DNA of 64,000 nt from Anaeramoeba flamelloides (GCA_027625915.1 JANTQA010000033.1:3410001-3474000); one strand, 5' to 3'. Positions 10,920 to 23,468 are shown, numbered from the stretch's first letter. Made by a program: numbers and translations. The notes: a model not told the origin generated them from the letters alone.

Positions 10920-13900
10920 ATCAAAAAAAGAAATCCAAAATGAGGAAAAAATTACAAAGGAAAAAAATCGAAGAATAAAGGACGAGTTATCTGAGAAGGG
11001 GCATGTAGAAATTATTTTAGAAGATCTTAATTTTTCAAAAAATACGATGGAGACGGATGATTTCGGAGAATTTTGTAAAATATTTAAATATTTGGCAAGT
11101 AATTGTTTAAATTCAATTAATTTAAGCGAATGTAAATTAAAAGGGCAAGGTATTACAATATTGTTTGAATCTTTAATGAAAAACATTGAATCTACATATA
11201 CATTAACTAATATAAATCTGTCAGAAAACAAATTTAATATGGCTGCAACAAAATCATTAATCAAATGGTTTCAAAAATTAAAAATTACACCAAAGGAAGA
11301 GTTAATTGATATTAAACGAAATTTGAACTTAAGAAATACCAACATTTCCACCTTTCATTTAATACCAATTTTATCTTTGAAGCATTCTAGAATTACAACT
11401 CTAGATATCAGCGGCTGCACAATTGATGAAATGTCTGCAGATTCGCTTTCGAGTGTTATTAAAAACACTGATTGTCTTTACGATCTTAATTTATCTGCTA
11501 CCAATTATCCTAATAATAAATTTGGCTTATTATTCACATCGATGAAAGACAATATTCATAATCTGCAATTCTTTTTACGGTTCAACGATAATTATCTTGG
11601 GGTAGGAGGCGCAGAGGAATTTAAAAAAATTGTAATTAAAGATCATAAATGCTTTTTAATTGGCTTAGAAATTAACCAGAATTGGTTAAAAAGCGAAGGG
11701 ATCAAATATATCTGCGAAGCTCTTGAAAATCAACAAATAAAATCCCTCTCAATTTCTGAAAATGTGGAAAGAGCAAACGATGGAGAAATAGCCGGATTTG
11801 CTTTAGCTAAATTATTGAAAAAAAATAAGCATTTAGAGACAATAATCTGCCGCGGAAAGGATAATAAATACATTGGCGTGGAAATAAGGCATTTATTAAC
11901 CGAATTATTCTTTAATAATACCTTAAAATCCTTAGATATCACGGGTAATAAAATAAAGGATTCTGGTTCCAATTGTTTAGCTTTATCCATTCGAAATAAT
12001 AAATCCCTAACTAATATTAAGATCGATAACAACGAGATCACTTTACATGGCTTTGTAGATTTAGCGGGAAATATGAAATGGAATGATTCTTTATTTGATT
12101 TGCAATTCCCCGAAGTGGATTATTTAAACACTAAAAAAATTATATCTCAAATGGTTTTAGAAAAAAAAATGGAAATGGATAATTTATTAGAAAAAAATGT
12201 TAAAAGTTTAAAATCGATTATTGAACAAAACAAAGAAAAAAGAAAAAAAGAAAAATTAAAAGAGATCGATCAAAATAGTATTAATAAATTGAAAAGGGAA
12301 AAAAGAAAAAGAAATTTAATGAAAAAAGAAAAAGGGGAAAGGAAAGGAAAGAAAGTAAAGAAGGAAAAAAAGACAAAGAAAGAAAAAAAAGATAAAAAAG
12401 AAAAGAAGGAAAAAAAAGATAAAAAAGAAAAAAAGGAAAAAAAGGAAAAAAAAGAAGAGCCTGAAGAAAAGAAAGAAAAGAAGGAAAAAAAAGAAAAGAA
12501 AGAAAAGAAAGAAAAAAAAGATAAAAAAGAAAAAAAGCGAAAGAAGGAGAAAAAAGAAGAGCATGAAGGAAAAGGAGAAAAGAAAGAAAAAGAAGAAAAG
12601 AAAAAAAAGAAAGAAAAAAAAGAAAAGAAAGAAAAAAAAGAAAAAAAAAAAAGGAAAAGAAAGAAAAGAAAGATAAAAAAGAAAAAAAGGAAAAAAAGGA
12701 AAAAAAAGAAGAGTCTGAAGAAAATAAAGAAAAAAAAAAAAAAAAAGAAAAGAAGGAAAAGAAGGAAAAGAAGGAAAAGAAGGAAAAGAAGAAAAAAAAA
12801 GATAAAAAAGAAGATAAAAGTGATGAAATTAGTGAAAAAGTTAGCGAAGAAGACAATAAAGAAAAGAAAGAAAAGAAAGAGAAAAAAGAAAAGAAAGAAA
12901 AGAAGAAAAAAGATAAAGCGACTGATGAAAAAAACATTGAAAATAAAGTTTTTAATAATGAAATTGAGGAAATTGATTCTAACCAAATAGAAATTTTTGG
13001 AAATGTACCAAATGTAGAAAATTCAAAAAAAGAAAATGAAAATGATCCAAATACCAAATCGGAAAAAATTTTAGATGATGAAATAGGAAATGAAGAAAAC
13101 AAAAAAAATGATGAAAATGTGGAAAAGGAAAATAAAATTGAAAAAGAAAACAGAGATGAAAAAAAACAAGTTATTAATGAAATTAAGGAAAATGTTAAAG
13201 GAGAAAACTCTCTTAACGAAAAAGAAAATAATAATGAAATTGAGGAAATTGATTCTAACCAAATAGAAATTTTTGGAAATATACCAAACGTCGAAAATTC
13301 AAAAAAAGAAAATGGAAATGATCCAAATACTAAATCGGAAAAAATTTTAGATGATGAAATAGGAAATGAAGAAAACAAAGAAAATAATGAAAATGTGGAA
13401 AAGGAAAATAAAATTGAAAAAGAAAAAAAAGATGAAAAAAAAATTGAAACAGAAAATAAGGATTGTATGGAAGATAAAAGTGATGAAATTAGTGACAAAG
13501 TTGGCGAAGAAGGCAAGAATAAAATTAAACCAAATATAAAAAATGAAAACTCTATTGACAAAATGTTAAATGATGATGAATGGAAGGATATTGAAGAAAG
13601 TGATGAATCTGGAGAGAATAATGAAAATAAAATCAATAAAAAAAAAGAAAAAAAGAATAAGAAGAAAGGGAAAAAAGAAGAGTCCGGAGAAAAGAAAAAA
13701 AAAAAGGAAAAAAATGAGAAAGTTGAGAAAAAAAAAGAAGATAAAAGTCAAGAAATTAGTGACGAAGTTAGTGAAGAAGACAAAAAAAAAAAAAAAAAGA
13801 ATAAGAAAAAAAAGGATAAAGAGAAAAAGGTGAAGAAAAATGATGAAAATAAAAAAGACAAAACAAATGCTAACGAAGAAGAAGAAGAAGAAGAAGGAGC

Positions 13901-15685
13901 AGATAAAAAAGATAAACAAAAGAAAAAGAAAAAAAAAAGTGATCAAAAAAGTGATGAAGATAAGAATAAGAAAAAGAAAAAGAAAAAGAAAAAGGTGAAG
14001 AAAAATGATGAAAGTAAAAAAGATAAAACAAAAGTGAATGGAGAAGAACCAGAAAAAGGAGCAGATAAAAAAGATAAAAAGAAAAAGAAAAAGAAAAAAG
14101 ATAAGGTGAAAAAAAAAGGGAAAAAAAAAAACAAAGAAGAAGAAGAAGGTGATGAAGTTAGTGAAAAAGATAAAAAAAAGAAAAAAAAAGAAAAGAAAAA
14201 GAAAGATAAAAATGATAAACAAAGTGATGAAAAAAGTGATGAGGAATGGAAGGATATTGAAGAAAGTGATGAATCTGGAGAGAATAATGAAAATAAAATC
14301 AATAAAAAAAAAGAAAAAAAGAATAAGAAGAAAGGGAAAAAAGAAGGTGACAAAGAAAATACAAAAAAGAAAAAGAAAAAGAATAAAAAAGATAAAAAAG
14401 AAGATAAAAGTGAAGAAATTAGTGACGAAGTTAGTGAAGAAGACAAAAAAAAAAAAAAAAAGAATAAGAAAAAAAAGGATAAAGAGAAAAAGGTGAAGAA
14501 AAATGATGAAAGTAAAAAAGATAAAACAAAATCTCGTGGAGAAGAACCAGAAGAAGGAGTAGATAAAAAATACAAAAAAAAGAAAAAGAAAAATAAAAAG
14601 AAAGATCAAAAAGAAGAAAAAAGTGACAAAGACAACAATGAAATAAGTGGAGAAGAAAATATAAAAAAAAAAAAAAAAAAAAAAAAAAAGATCAAAAGAA
14701 AAAAGAAAAAAGTGATGAAGAAAAGATAAACAAGAAAAAGAAAAAGAAAAAGAAAATAGAGGAAAAAAGCTCAGAAAAAAGTGATGAAATTAGTGAAGAG
14801 AATAAAAAAAAGAAAAGTAAAAAGAAAAAAGAAGAGAAAAGTGATGAAAATGACGAAAAAAGTGGAGACGATAGTCAAAAAAAGAAAAAGAAAAATAAAA
14901 AAAAAAATAAGAAAGAAAAAAGCGATGAAAATAGTGATAGAGTTAGTGAAAAAGAGAATAAAAAAGATAAAAAGAAAAAGAAAAAGAAAAAGGATAAGGT
15001 GAAAAAAAAAGGGAAAAAAGAAAACAAAAAAGAAGAAGAAGGTGAAGAAGAAAGTGAAAAAGATAAAAAAAAGAAAAAAAAAAACAAAAAAAATCAGATG
15101 AAAAAGAAAGATGAAAATGACGAAAAAAGTGAAGAGGATAAAAAGAAAAAGAAAAAAAAAGATAAAAAAGCAAAAAAGAAGAAAAAAGAAAAAGAAAACA
15201 GTGACGAAAAAAGTGATGAAGTAAGTAAAAAAGATAAAAAGAAAAAGAAAAAGAAAAAGGGAGATAAAAGCTCAGAAAAAAGTGAAGTCAGTGATGAGAA
15301 TAAAAAAAAGAAAAAAAAAAAGAAAAAGAAAAACAAGAAAGAAAAAAGTGATGAAGATAGTGAAGAAGAAGGTGAAAAAGAGAATAAAGAAAAGAAAAAG
15401 AAAAAAAAAAAGAAAAGTAAAAAGAAAAAAGAAGAGAAAAGTGATGAAAATGACGAAAAAAGTGAAGAGGATCAAAAGAAAAAGAAAAAAAAAGACAAAA
15501 AAGCAAAAAAGAAGGAAAATGAAAATGAAGATAGTGATCAAATTAGTGACGAAGTAAGTAAAAAAGATAAAAAGAAAAAGAAAAAGAAAAAGGAGGATAA
15601 AAGCTCAGAAAAAAGTGATGAAGTCAGTGAAGAGAATAAAAAAAAGAAAAAGAAAAAGAATAAGAAAAAAAAAAAAAAAAAGTGA
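10155..15685 (+). CDS. CARMIL-like PH-LRR protein with giant lysine-rich tail, exon 2
   Basis: The exon starts after AG (10153-10154) with the end of the PH domain (FKLIFHDNNTYHFSTP), then GFPPQMIP and a linker. From about 10480 to 12170 come leucine-rich repeats of ribonuclease-inhibitor type (LNSINLSECKLKGQGITILF, TTLDISGCTIDEMSADSL, LKSLDITGNKIKDSGSNCL) and a capping FPEVDY segment as in CARMIL. From about 12180 a lysine/glutamate tail of over 1,100 residues follows, with scattered SDEISDEVSEED-type acidic islands. The reading frame changes three times, each time in a long A-rich run: at the 30-A tract 10888-10917, near 12640-12715 and near 14665-14690. Coding sense resumes cleanly each time, so sequencing or assembly errors in homopolymers are the likeliest cause. 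Another slip near 15667-15680 would move the end to 15794. CARMIL-type proteins control actin capping; the role of the tail is unknown. Confidence 0.75.
12180..15685 (+). repeat. 3.5-kb purine-only-biased low-complexity coding tract
   Basis: The + strand is almost entirely A and G (AAG, AAA, GAA, GAT, AGT codons). It includes two internal duplications: the block encoding EEIDSNQIEIFGN...PNVENSKKEN at about 12961-13110 recurs at 13242-13395, and the block encoding EWKDIEESDESGENNENKIN at 13577-13640 recurs at 14243-14305. Long Phe/Ser/Leu open frames on the other strand are only its mirror image. Confidence 0.9.
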
Positions 15686-16399
15686 TAAGGCAAGTAAAAA
15701 AGATGAAGAGAATTTAAAACAAAATAAAAAAATACTAACAATTCAAATCCTTTACCAAATTAATCTTTTTGTTTTTAATTGTTCTCAAAAATAATATTTC
15801 AAAAAATACTCGAAATAAAATAACTAACATTTTTTTTAATTACATTTTAACATTTTTTATATTTCATTTTTTTTATTCAATTGTACCACAAGAAAATAAA
15901 CTCAAAAATCTTTGAAATTACCATGTAAATAGATTTTTACTAATTTGACTCTATATTGAAAATAAATAAACAATTTAATTTTATTTTTAAAGAAAAAATT
16001 AGAATTCCATTAAAATTCTAACTTCTGAATACTATTCATATTTCCTGCTCTGTAATGGATTAAAATACAATATTCGGACTACTGAAAATAATTTACAAGA
16101 ATGTTAATTAAAGGAAAGATAATTAATTACGAATTTTATGATTTTTGTGGATTTTATTTTGATCGAAATTTAAAATAATGTAAAAACCTTTAATGAATCT
16201 TGAAAATAGCAATTCAAATTTAAAATTATTTTTTTTTTCGTTATTTTTACTTTTTCTATTCCAATTATTTTAATGTATCTTAATGTATAAGTAGTAAACT
16301 ATATGAGTTTTGAAATTAATTGGGAGATGAGCAGTAGTGGGAAGATTTTGATTTTCAAATTTTGGTGGAAATTTTAGATTTGGGAAGAATCAAAATTTA
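15686..16399. other. Intergenic, nothing recognised
   Basis: AT-rich spacer downstream of the lysine-tail gene. Only the possible alternative 3' end of that gene (to 15794) falls in it. Confidence 0.5.
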
Positions 16400-18275
16400 A
16401 GATGTTAGATTCACTCAATAAAAAAGAATTTGATTTAACAATTATTTAAATAAGTAGGCACATTTTAACATGTTGGGAAATTTTAATTGTGTGAAAATTG
16501 TTAAAAATGATTATTTGAGTACCACCAGATATTGAAACTTTGAAACAAAAATACCATTCACTTCTCTTTTTGTGAATAGAACGAATCTATCAAATATTCC
16601 CAAAAATACACGAAAATATAGAAAATTTTTTATCAACATAAAAAAACTTTTTGAACAACTTCTAAGAAAACAGAGTGCCAATATACTCAATTTAAAGGAA
16701 AATTTGGAATTTTATATTAGAGAAAAATTTTTTTACTGAAAATATCAAAATTCAAAAAAATTAAATTTTATGGAATAGTATTTAACCCATTTTGTGTGAA
16801 AGGGATTGAGTATATTGGATGACTAACATTTCTGATCATTTCGAAATGGTATTAACTAAATGAGAGAAAATGTACTTGTAAAGAAAATTTCTAATTGTGT
16901 ATCATTAACCTTAATTTTGGAATCTTAAAGTAATCCTAAAATAACCGAGTAATATACAATCGTACACACATACCCATATCATACATAAGGTGACTCAAGC
17001 CAAACTTTATTTAACTTACCATTCCCTAAAAGGAACTGTTTTAACACAACCGCCACCATACCAAACCTAACATAACCCATACAAATACCCTGAAATTATT
17101 CTAACATACCTATACATTTACCCTAATAAGTACTAACATACTCAAATTACTCAAAAGGAACCAAAACCTCTTTATAGTAGTTTAAAGTATAAAATTCAAA
17201 AAAAAAATATTTTGTCTGAAAATAAAATTGTTATTTTACCTTTAAACTTAGTATATTAACCCTAGGGAATCTTAGAAGTTGTCCATAATGTGTTTTTATG
17301 TGGTTAAAAAATTTTCAGGTATTTTCGATTTTCGAGTATTTTGGGGAATATTTCAAACACCAGAATAGAACACAGATATATCAGAGTTAAATCTTACATT
17401 TTTCTATTTTTGAACATTTTTTTTGATTCAATTTTTGGTTTTATTAAATTTTGTTTTGAATTGAGAAATTTTTTTATATGAATGAATGAAATTCATCAAA
17501 CAGTAAACCAAAAAAATAGACTTGAAAACGTGGTGTATTTTAAACAAATATTTTATACTAGAAAACAAAACACATAAGATCAAATTACAACATAAATTTA
17601 TTGAATTTAAAAATGAAAGAAAGATTCAGTCAAAGTCTATTTAAGAAGATATTACCTTCTCCATCTTCTTAATTTGTATGAATCCAATCAATTTATACAT
17701 TAAATTTCTCGCCCCATTACTATTTATTATTATTTTACAAAACATTTTTTTACAAATTAACTTTCAAAAGTCAATTTTCAAATATTTTTATCAAAAAATA
17801 CCAAAAAAAGAATATTATTTCAAAGATTATAATAAAGGGATTGGATTCTCGAAATTAAAAAACAGTTACAAAAGATTCAACCCAAAATAAAAGAAAATTT
17901 TATGATAATTTCAATAAGATTCAGATATATTTTTTTCTCTCATTTTTACAGGAGATTAATAATTATAAAATCAAACGCATTTGTCCAATAAATCTTTATT
18001 TCTGAAGAATGAATTTTAAAAAACATACTATTATCTGAAATAAAACAAGAATTAGATGAATTGAAAGAATAATAGGATTTTTAAAATTCATTTTGGAATT
18101 TTAATGAATTATAAAGTAATTTTTTTAACCAATATTTTACAAACAAACCTATTTCCCTGAAGAATTAAAAATAAAATTAAATTAAAAAAGAAGTTATTAT
18201 AATCAAATTTTAGAGATAAGATCAAGAAATAAAAGATTTTTATTTATTTTTTTCTTGTTCAATTTTTTTATTTTT
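16400..18275 (+). repeat. Dispersed repeat R1, copy 1 (interrupted)
   Basis: A repeat core of about 1.1 kb aligns in inverted orientation with 36458-37550. Shared landmarks include GAGTACCACCAGATATTGAA, CACCCCATTACTATTTATT-like, AACAGTTACAAAA and TTTGTCCAATAAAT. Copy 1 is split by the element at 16592-17353. A 70-codon frame at 17678-17890 lies in a conserved part but is not clearly coding. Ends are approximate and the class is unknown. Confidence 0.6.
16592..17353 (+). mobile_element. 762-bp TIR element inserted in repeat R1
   Basis: TIRs are AAATATTCCCAAAAATAC at the left and the mirror of AAATATTCCCCAAAATAC at the right. The R1 copy at 36458-37550 lacks this DNA, which shows it is an insertion. 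The interior includes the C-rich stretch 16910-17170 and a 14-bp inverted pair, CCAATATACTCAAT near 16679 and ATTGAGTATATTGG near 16806. No transposase was found. Confidence 0.6.
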
Positions 18276-18694
18276 ATTTTTATTTTCACTTTTTTAGTCA
18301 AAATGAAAAGATAATATACCAGGATATATCTTCACTAATTATCGTCACTATTAAAAAATCATCACATTTGGTTGAAGAAATGATTTGAAGAATTCAGTTT
18401 TGCATAAACAATAAAATTCTAAATTTGAAAAATGTACTTAAATAGTTAATATGAAAAAAATAAATTTATTTCTTTTAGTTTTTTTTTTTCACTATTGCAA
18501 ATATTTTTATAAAAGTGTCCAAAAGTAAAAATTTATACTAATTACAAAATAAAAATAAAAATAAATAAACCCTTCTCATACCAATTTTATTAGAATAAAA
18601 AAATAATAAAAAAAAACTATCGAAAATTGTATTTATAAATTTGAAACATCCTATTAAATATTAAGAAAAAACAATTATATAATACCAATCTATA

Positions 18695-18889
18695 CAGTCT
18701 GTTTCACTTTTAACGTACAAACTTTCAACGTAAATAAAGGCACAATAAAAATCTCAAATTAAGGCACAAAATTCAGATTCTAGTAAAATAAATTGTAAAT
18801 AAAAAAATACAAATTTTGTGCCTTAATTTAAGATTTTTTTGTGCCTTAAATTTCGTTGAAAGTTTGTGCCTTAAAAATTGAACTGACTG
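18695..18889. mobile_element. 195-bp foldback MITE, CAGTCAG family, copy a
   Basis: The element is a near-complete inverted repeat (arms about 90 bp) starting CAGTCTGTTTCACTTTTAA and ending with the mirror, flanked by TA on both sides. TA duplication and CAGT ends are typical of Tc1/mariner derivatives. Sister copies are at 23512, 40727 and 52306. Confidence 0.85.
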
Positions 18890-19489
18890 TATATTATCCT
18901 CAATTTAAAAAATAGCCAACTTCAAAATATTAGAAAGTATTGTTGTGTTGAATAATATTACAAATCAGAAACAATGAATATTAAAATTTCCAAGTCAATT
19001 TGGCTTATAAAAAGTTACTCAAATCACCACTGAAAAGCAGAAAATATGATTTCTTAGTTTTGAATTCTTTTTTCTACTAAACTTTAATAATTACCATGAG
19101 TATCTAAACAAACAAAACCTGAAAAAAAAAAAGAAATAGTAAAATGTTTCTTGATACATAAAAAAAAAAAAAAAAAAAACTACAAAATACCTAGTCAAAA
19201 ATCGTATTAGCTCAGTTTTCAAATGAATCTTTTTCTTTAAAAATTTTTTTTAAAAAAACGGTTATCATATAATTAAAATACCATTTTCTTTGGTCTTTTT
19301 CTTCTTTTAAATTGGGATATAAAAGTTTTAAACTTAAAATAACAAATCTAAAATCCAAAACAAAATAAAGAGGAAAACATTACCTTTTGGTCACATCTCA
19401 TGTAGGAGTTGAAAATAACAAATCCACTACTATTAAGATAAATTATTAATTTTTTTCGATATATCCCTTGAAAAATAATTCATAATTAA

Positions 19490-19946
19490 CTGTTGAGAGA
19501 AAAATGCTTTATAAAGAAAAATATTTAGACACCATTTTTAATCGGGAGCCTTGGTAAAATTGAAAATCAAATACTATTGATAACTAGGTGACTTTTATAC
19601 AAATACAAGTTTAAATGTGTTACAAGTTCATTAATATGTGGTTTGTGTAGAATTTTCATTGGAATGTTTTATAACTCAAGTAGATCATTCTATTTTAACA
19701 AAAATCGTAATTTTAGTTAAGTTTACTATTAATTCTGAAAATGGTAATTTTTATACTTGCCTTATATTATAAGAGATAAGGTTTGGAAAAAGTAGAAATA
19801 CATTAATCGTTATTCTAATAAGTAGATTATTGTTATTTTCCTAAGTTATTTCACAAATGATAAAATTAAAAATCATTTTCAGTAATGTTCAAAATTAAAA
19901 TTGCTATCCAACTATTTTTCTCTTTCCAACATTTTTCTCTAAACAG
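19490..19946 (-). mobile_element. MITE, CTGTTGAGAG family, copy 2 (inverted)
   Basis: Full-length copy of the element at 5351-5810 in the opposite orientation, about 0.9 kb upstream of the V-ATPase gene. It is non-coding. Confidence 0.75.
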
Positions 19947-20865
19947 TAAAAAAAAAGAAAAGAAAAGTAAAGGTAAATTTAAAGAATCGAATTCAGAAAC
20001 ATTAGAAATCAACCAAAAGGAAAGTTATCTTTTTCCTAGGTGTTATTAAATAAATAGTTGAAGAACTTTAAAAGGACTTTATATATGCACACAGAAGGTT
20101 TTACCAACTTCAAATTTTCAAAAAACTACCTTACTTTTAAATCTCAACAAGATTCATTAGCTCAACATTTTTTAAAGACAATAGACATAATATCTTATAA
20201 AAGTAGTACCTAAAGAGCATAGAATATGAATACCCATTTCAAATGATAATAGATTATTGATTATTTCCGAATAATTAAATTGTTGATTACCTAAATGATT
20301 ATTTTTTTGAAATTTTTTTTGTGAAAAAAAGAAAAGATCTTTGCAAATTCAACTAGAAATGTTATTTATTGAGATTTGAAGCTACCTTATTGAGCTCTAA
20401 GATCAAATTTTTAATATTATAATTTGATCTTGAAGGTATGTTAAAAAAATGCATTTAAGTTCTCCATTGTTGTCTTCCAACATTTTTAAATGTATGGGAT
20501 CAAAAAATGTTTTCAAAAAATCCACCAAAACTGAAAAATTGCAATATTTTAAATTTCTCTTAATTGAATGTCTTAAAAATCATTTTTTCGACCTAGCGTA
20601 TTATATTTAAAGACTACCTGAGTTCAAATTTTGGATTGTGCTTAAATTTAAAAAACAAGCAAGAATAAAAAGAGAAAAATCTTCAAGTACTAAAATTCAA
20701 ACAAACAAAAATTACTTTTTTTTAAATGATACTTTTTAAAATATGAACCATTTTTAAATCTTATTTATATACGTTTCTCTATTAAAAGTCTCAAGGAATA
20801 ATCATTTTTTTCTTTTATTTTATTTCCAAAATTAATAATATCTTTCTATTGGTTGTTAATTTACA
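19947..20865. other. Spacer upstream of V-ATPase gene
   Basis: No gene is seen. At about 20280-20460 a block (CTACCTTATTGAGCTCTAAG and neighbours) resembles the inside of the MITE at 62244-62497, suggesting a decayed relative. No clear promoter motif was identified. Confidence 0.4.
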
Positions 20866-21704
20866 ATGAGTTTAATTCTATTAGCTGACGAAGTTTGTAA
20901 ATCAAGTTCCTATTTCTATGGGTATGTTTCTTTCAACAAAATCTTTTTTGTTTTTCTTTTATTTTTGCCTTGCTTATTTCTTCAAAAACCAATCCTTACT
21001 CGAAACCATATCAAATTTTTTATAAAACAATAACAATAATAATAACAAAATAAAAAGATTTTTAGGAACAGCTGTTGCCTTAGTTTTTGCAGTTTTAGGA
21101 TCCGCTTATGGTGTTGCTAAGAGTGGGTTTGTTTTCTTTTCAAAGCCCTTTTTTAAAAAAATAAACCATAACAAAAAACAAGAAAAAGAAAAAGAATATT
21201 ATTTTTTTTTCTTTTTTTAATTTTTTTTCTAATTTGCGAAAGTTATGTATTCAAACGAATTTATTCCTTACCTTTCATCCAACCATTTTTTTTTTTTTAA
21301 ATTGTTGTTCTTAAAGTGTTGGAATTTGTGCAACTGGTGTCATTCGACCAGAACAAGTTATGAAATATGTCATTCCGGCTATTATGGCATCCATTGTCGG
21401 AATTTACGGATTGATTATTGCTGTAGTAATTGGAACAACCCTTGACGAAACAAATTATTCATCCTATAAATCCTTTGCAGATCTCAGTGCAGGTTTAAGT
21501 GTTGGCCTCTCTGGAATCGGAGCAGGAGTTTCATTAGGGATTGTGGGTGATGCAGGTGTAAGAGCATCAGCTCAGCAACCTAGAGTGTTTACAGGAATGA
21601 TGTTGATTTTGATTTTTGCAGAAGCTCTTGGAATCTACGGCTTAATTGTTGGATTGATTCTGAGTCAAAGAACTACAAATGTGAAATGTACTGCAGCCGT
21701 GTAA
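20866..21704 (+). CDS. V-type H+-ATPase proteolipid subunit c
   Basis: Three exons, 20866-20921, 21058-21126 and 21317-21704, give a 170-residue protein; both introns use GT/AG (GTATGT and GTTTGT donors) and all junctions keep frame. The product has four hydrophobic helices at about residues 14-39, 57-82, 96-121 and 132-157. The essential proton-carrying glutamate is E144 in helix 4 ([18 protein letters not shown]), and the duplicated glycine-rich helices [12 protein letters not shown] and [20 protein letters not shown] are typical. It forms the membrane rotor ring of the V0 sector and carries protons across endomembranes. Length is slightly above the usual 155-165 residues because of the short polar N and C termini. 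The ATG at 20866 is the first in the exon. Several proteolipid isoforms (c, c') exist in eukaryotes and I cannot separate them. Confidence 0.93.
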
Positions 21705-23426
21705 ATTTGGATAATCCTTAACATTTAAGCAATTTAATATTCTTAACAATTTGAATGATTATTTATTTTTTTAGTTTTTAATTAATACTTTTTATTTTAT
21801 ATAAAAATATTTAGATAATACAACTAAGAAAGTTAAATATAGAAATTAAAAATCATGACAAAAATTTTTATATTTTGGTGCAAGTACAATAATAACTATG
21901 AAAAAAGGAGAATAAAAAAAAATGTCAATACTTTAACCACATTTTTTTTTCATTCTTTTTTCCTTTTGGTTTTATTTTTTTTTTTTGTTGTGACAACTTT
22001 TGAATTGAATGTGAAATTTTTTATTATTCACAAATAATATTCAAGTTCCTATTTGGTTTTAATTACTCTTTTTAAATTAATACTCATTTCACACGATTAA
22101 TTTATAAAACTCAAGTAAAAATTGATCTCGCTAGATGAAAAATATATCGAAGAAACAATAAATTGATTGAAAAATTAGGAATCATTAAATTAAAAAAATC
22201 CAAAATGGGTTTAAATTTCTGAAAACTGGAAAATGAGAATATTAATTGGTAATACAGAGGATCTAAAATTATTATATTTTGAATTAAAACTTTTTCGAAT
22301 CGCCGAATTTGAAAATTTTAGTTCGTATGTTCAATAACCCATGTTTATTGATCTCTGGTATTTGTAAAAAAATTAGATGCTTTCAAGTTCAATAATTGTA
22401 ATTTTTTTATATTTATTTTTTTCAAGTATTTTAATCATTAATATATTTTATTTTTTATCAAAAAAGTATTAACTTTAAATTGAAAATCTATATATTTGAG
22501 AACCTTTATTTTGTAAAATACATTTTTTTTAAAAAATCTAAAAAAAAATACGATAGCAAAAATATATAAATTAAACTTTGTTATAATTTCCATTTTATGA
22601 TACCTTGTACTCTTCTTTTCTAAAAAAAAATTTCTTTTGATAATATAAAACACCAAAAAAAAATGTTAAATTTAAATATTATCAAGTAAGTAGAAAAGGG
22701 ATTTAAAATCTAAATTATTCCAATAATCAGCAAGTAAAATCCAATATACATTTTTTTCAAAACAATATTCAAATCATTTAGGAAATAATAAAATATAATA
22801 AATGACAGTTTCACACAATGTAGTTAGAAATTTCAACAACATCTAAAAATTTTAAAATTAAAAATTTTCAACTTTAAACATACTTGTAGTTGAGTTAAGT
22901 GGAATATTGCAAAATATATAGGATTTTTTTTTGAATTTTGTTTTTAATTAGATAATCTATTTAATTGTATAATTATGAAATTAAAATAAACCTCACAGCA
23001 ATTTTTCAAAAATTCAGATTTCATTCTTTAATTCGGATTTTTTATGAAAAAAATTAAAATTCGGGAAAGCCACAATGGATGTTACATGTTATTTTTTATT
23101 ATTTTTTTTTAGGAAAAACAATTGTTTTATTAGATAAATACAAAATTTCTAAAAATGGAAATGCTCTCTTATATATTATTGAATTTTTGGTTCATTTTTT
23201 TTTTTTTTTTTGAATAATGTAGTAAGGGACAGTAAAGTACAGAAATTTTATAGAATTCAATATGATCAAGTCAACTAAAATATTTGACAAGATTCTTTCT
23301 GGTTATCTAAAATCTGAATGTATTTATTTATTTTTTTAATTAAAAAATAAATTTTTATAATATTTTCTAGTAATTTCAAAAATTAAAAAAAAAAACAAAA
23401 CAAGATAGATATGGCCGTTGTAAAAT

Positions 23427-23430
<4 letters not shown>
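21705..23430. other. Intergenic, no gene recognised
   Basis: AT-rich spacer with several T and A runs. A 60-codon frame at 21855-22037 and a minus-strand frame at 22438-22656 look like chance frames. Confidence 0.5.

Positions 23431-23464
<34 letters not shown>
23431..23464. repeat. (AT)n microsatellite
   Basis: Pure AT dinucleotide run of about 34 bp. Confidence 0.95.

Positions 23465-23468
<4 letters not shown>

Noticed and set aside
12270-15741. Long Phe/Ser/Leu-rich open frames on the minus strand and extra Lys/Arg-rich frames on the plus strand
   Set aside because: They mirror or frame-shift the AAG/GAA lysine tract. The real coding frame is the one with Asp, Ser, Ile and Val islands continuous with the LRR protein.
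17678-17890. 70-codon frame in repeat R1
   Set aside because: It lies in a repeat whose other copy (36458-37550) does not visibly preserve the frame, and the composition is that of background DNA.
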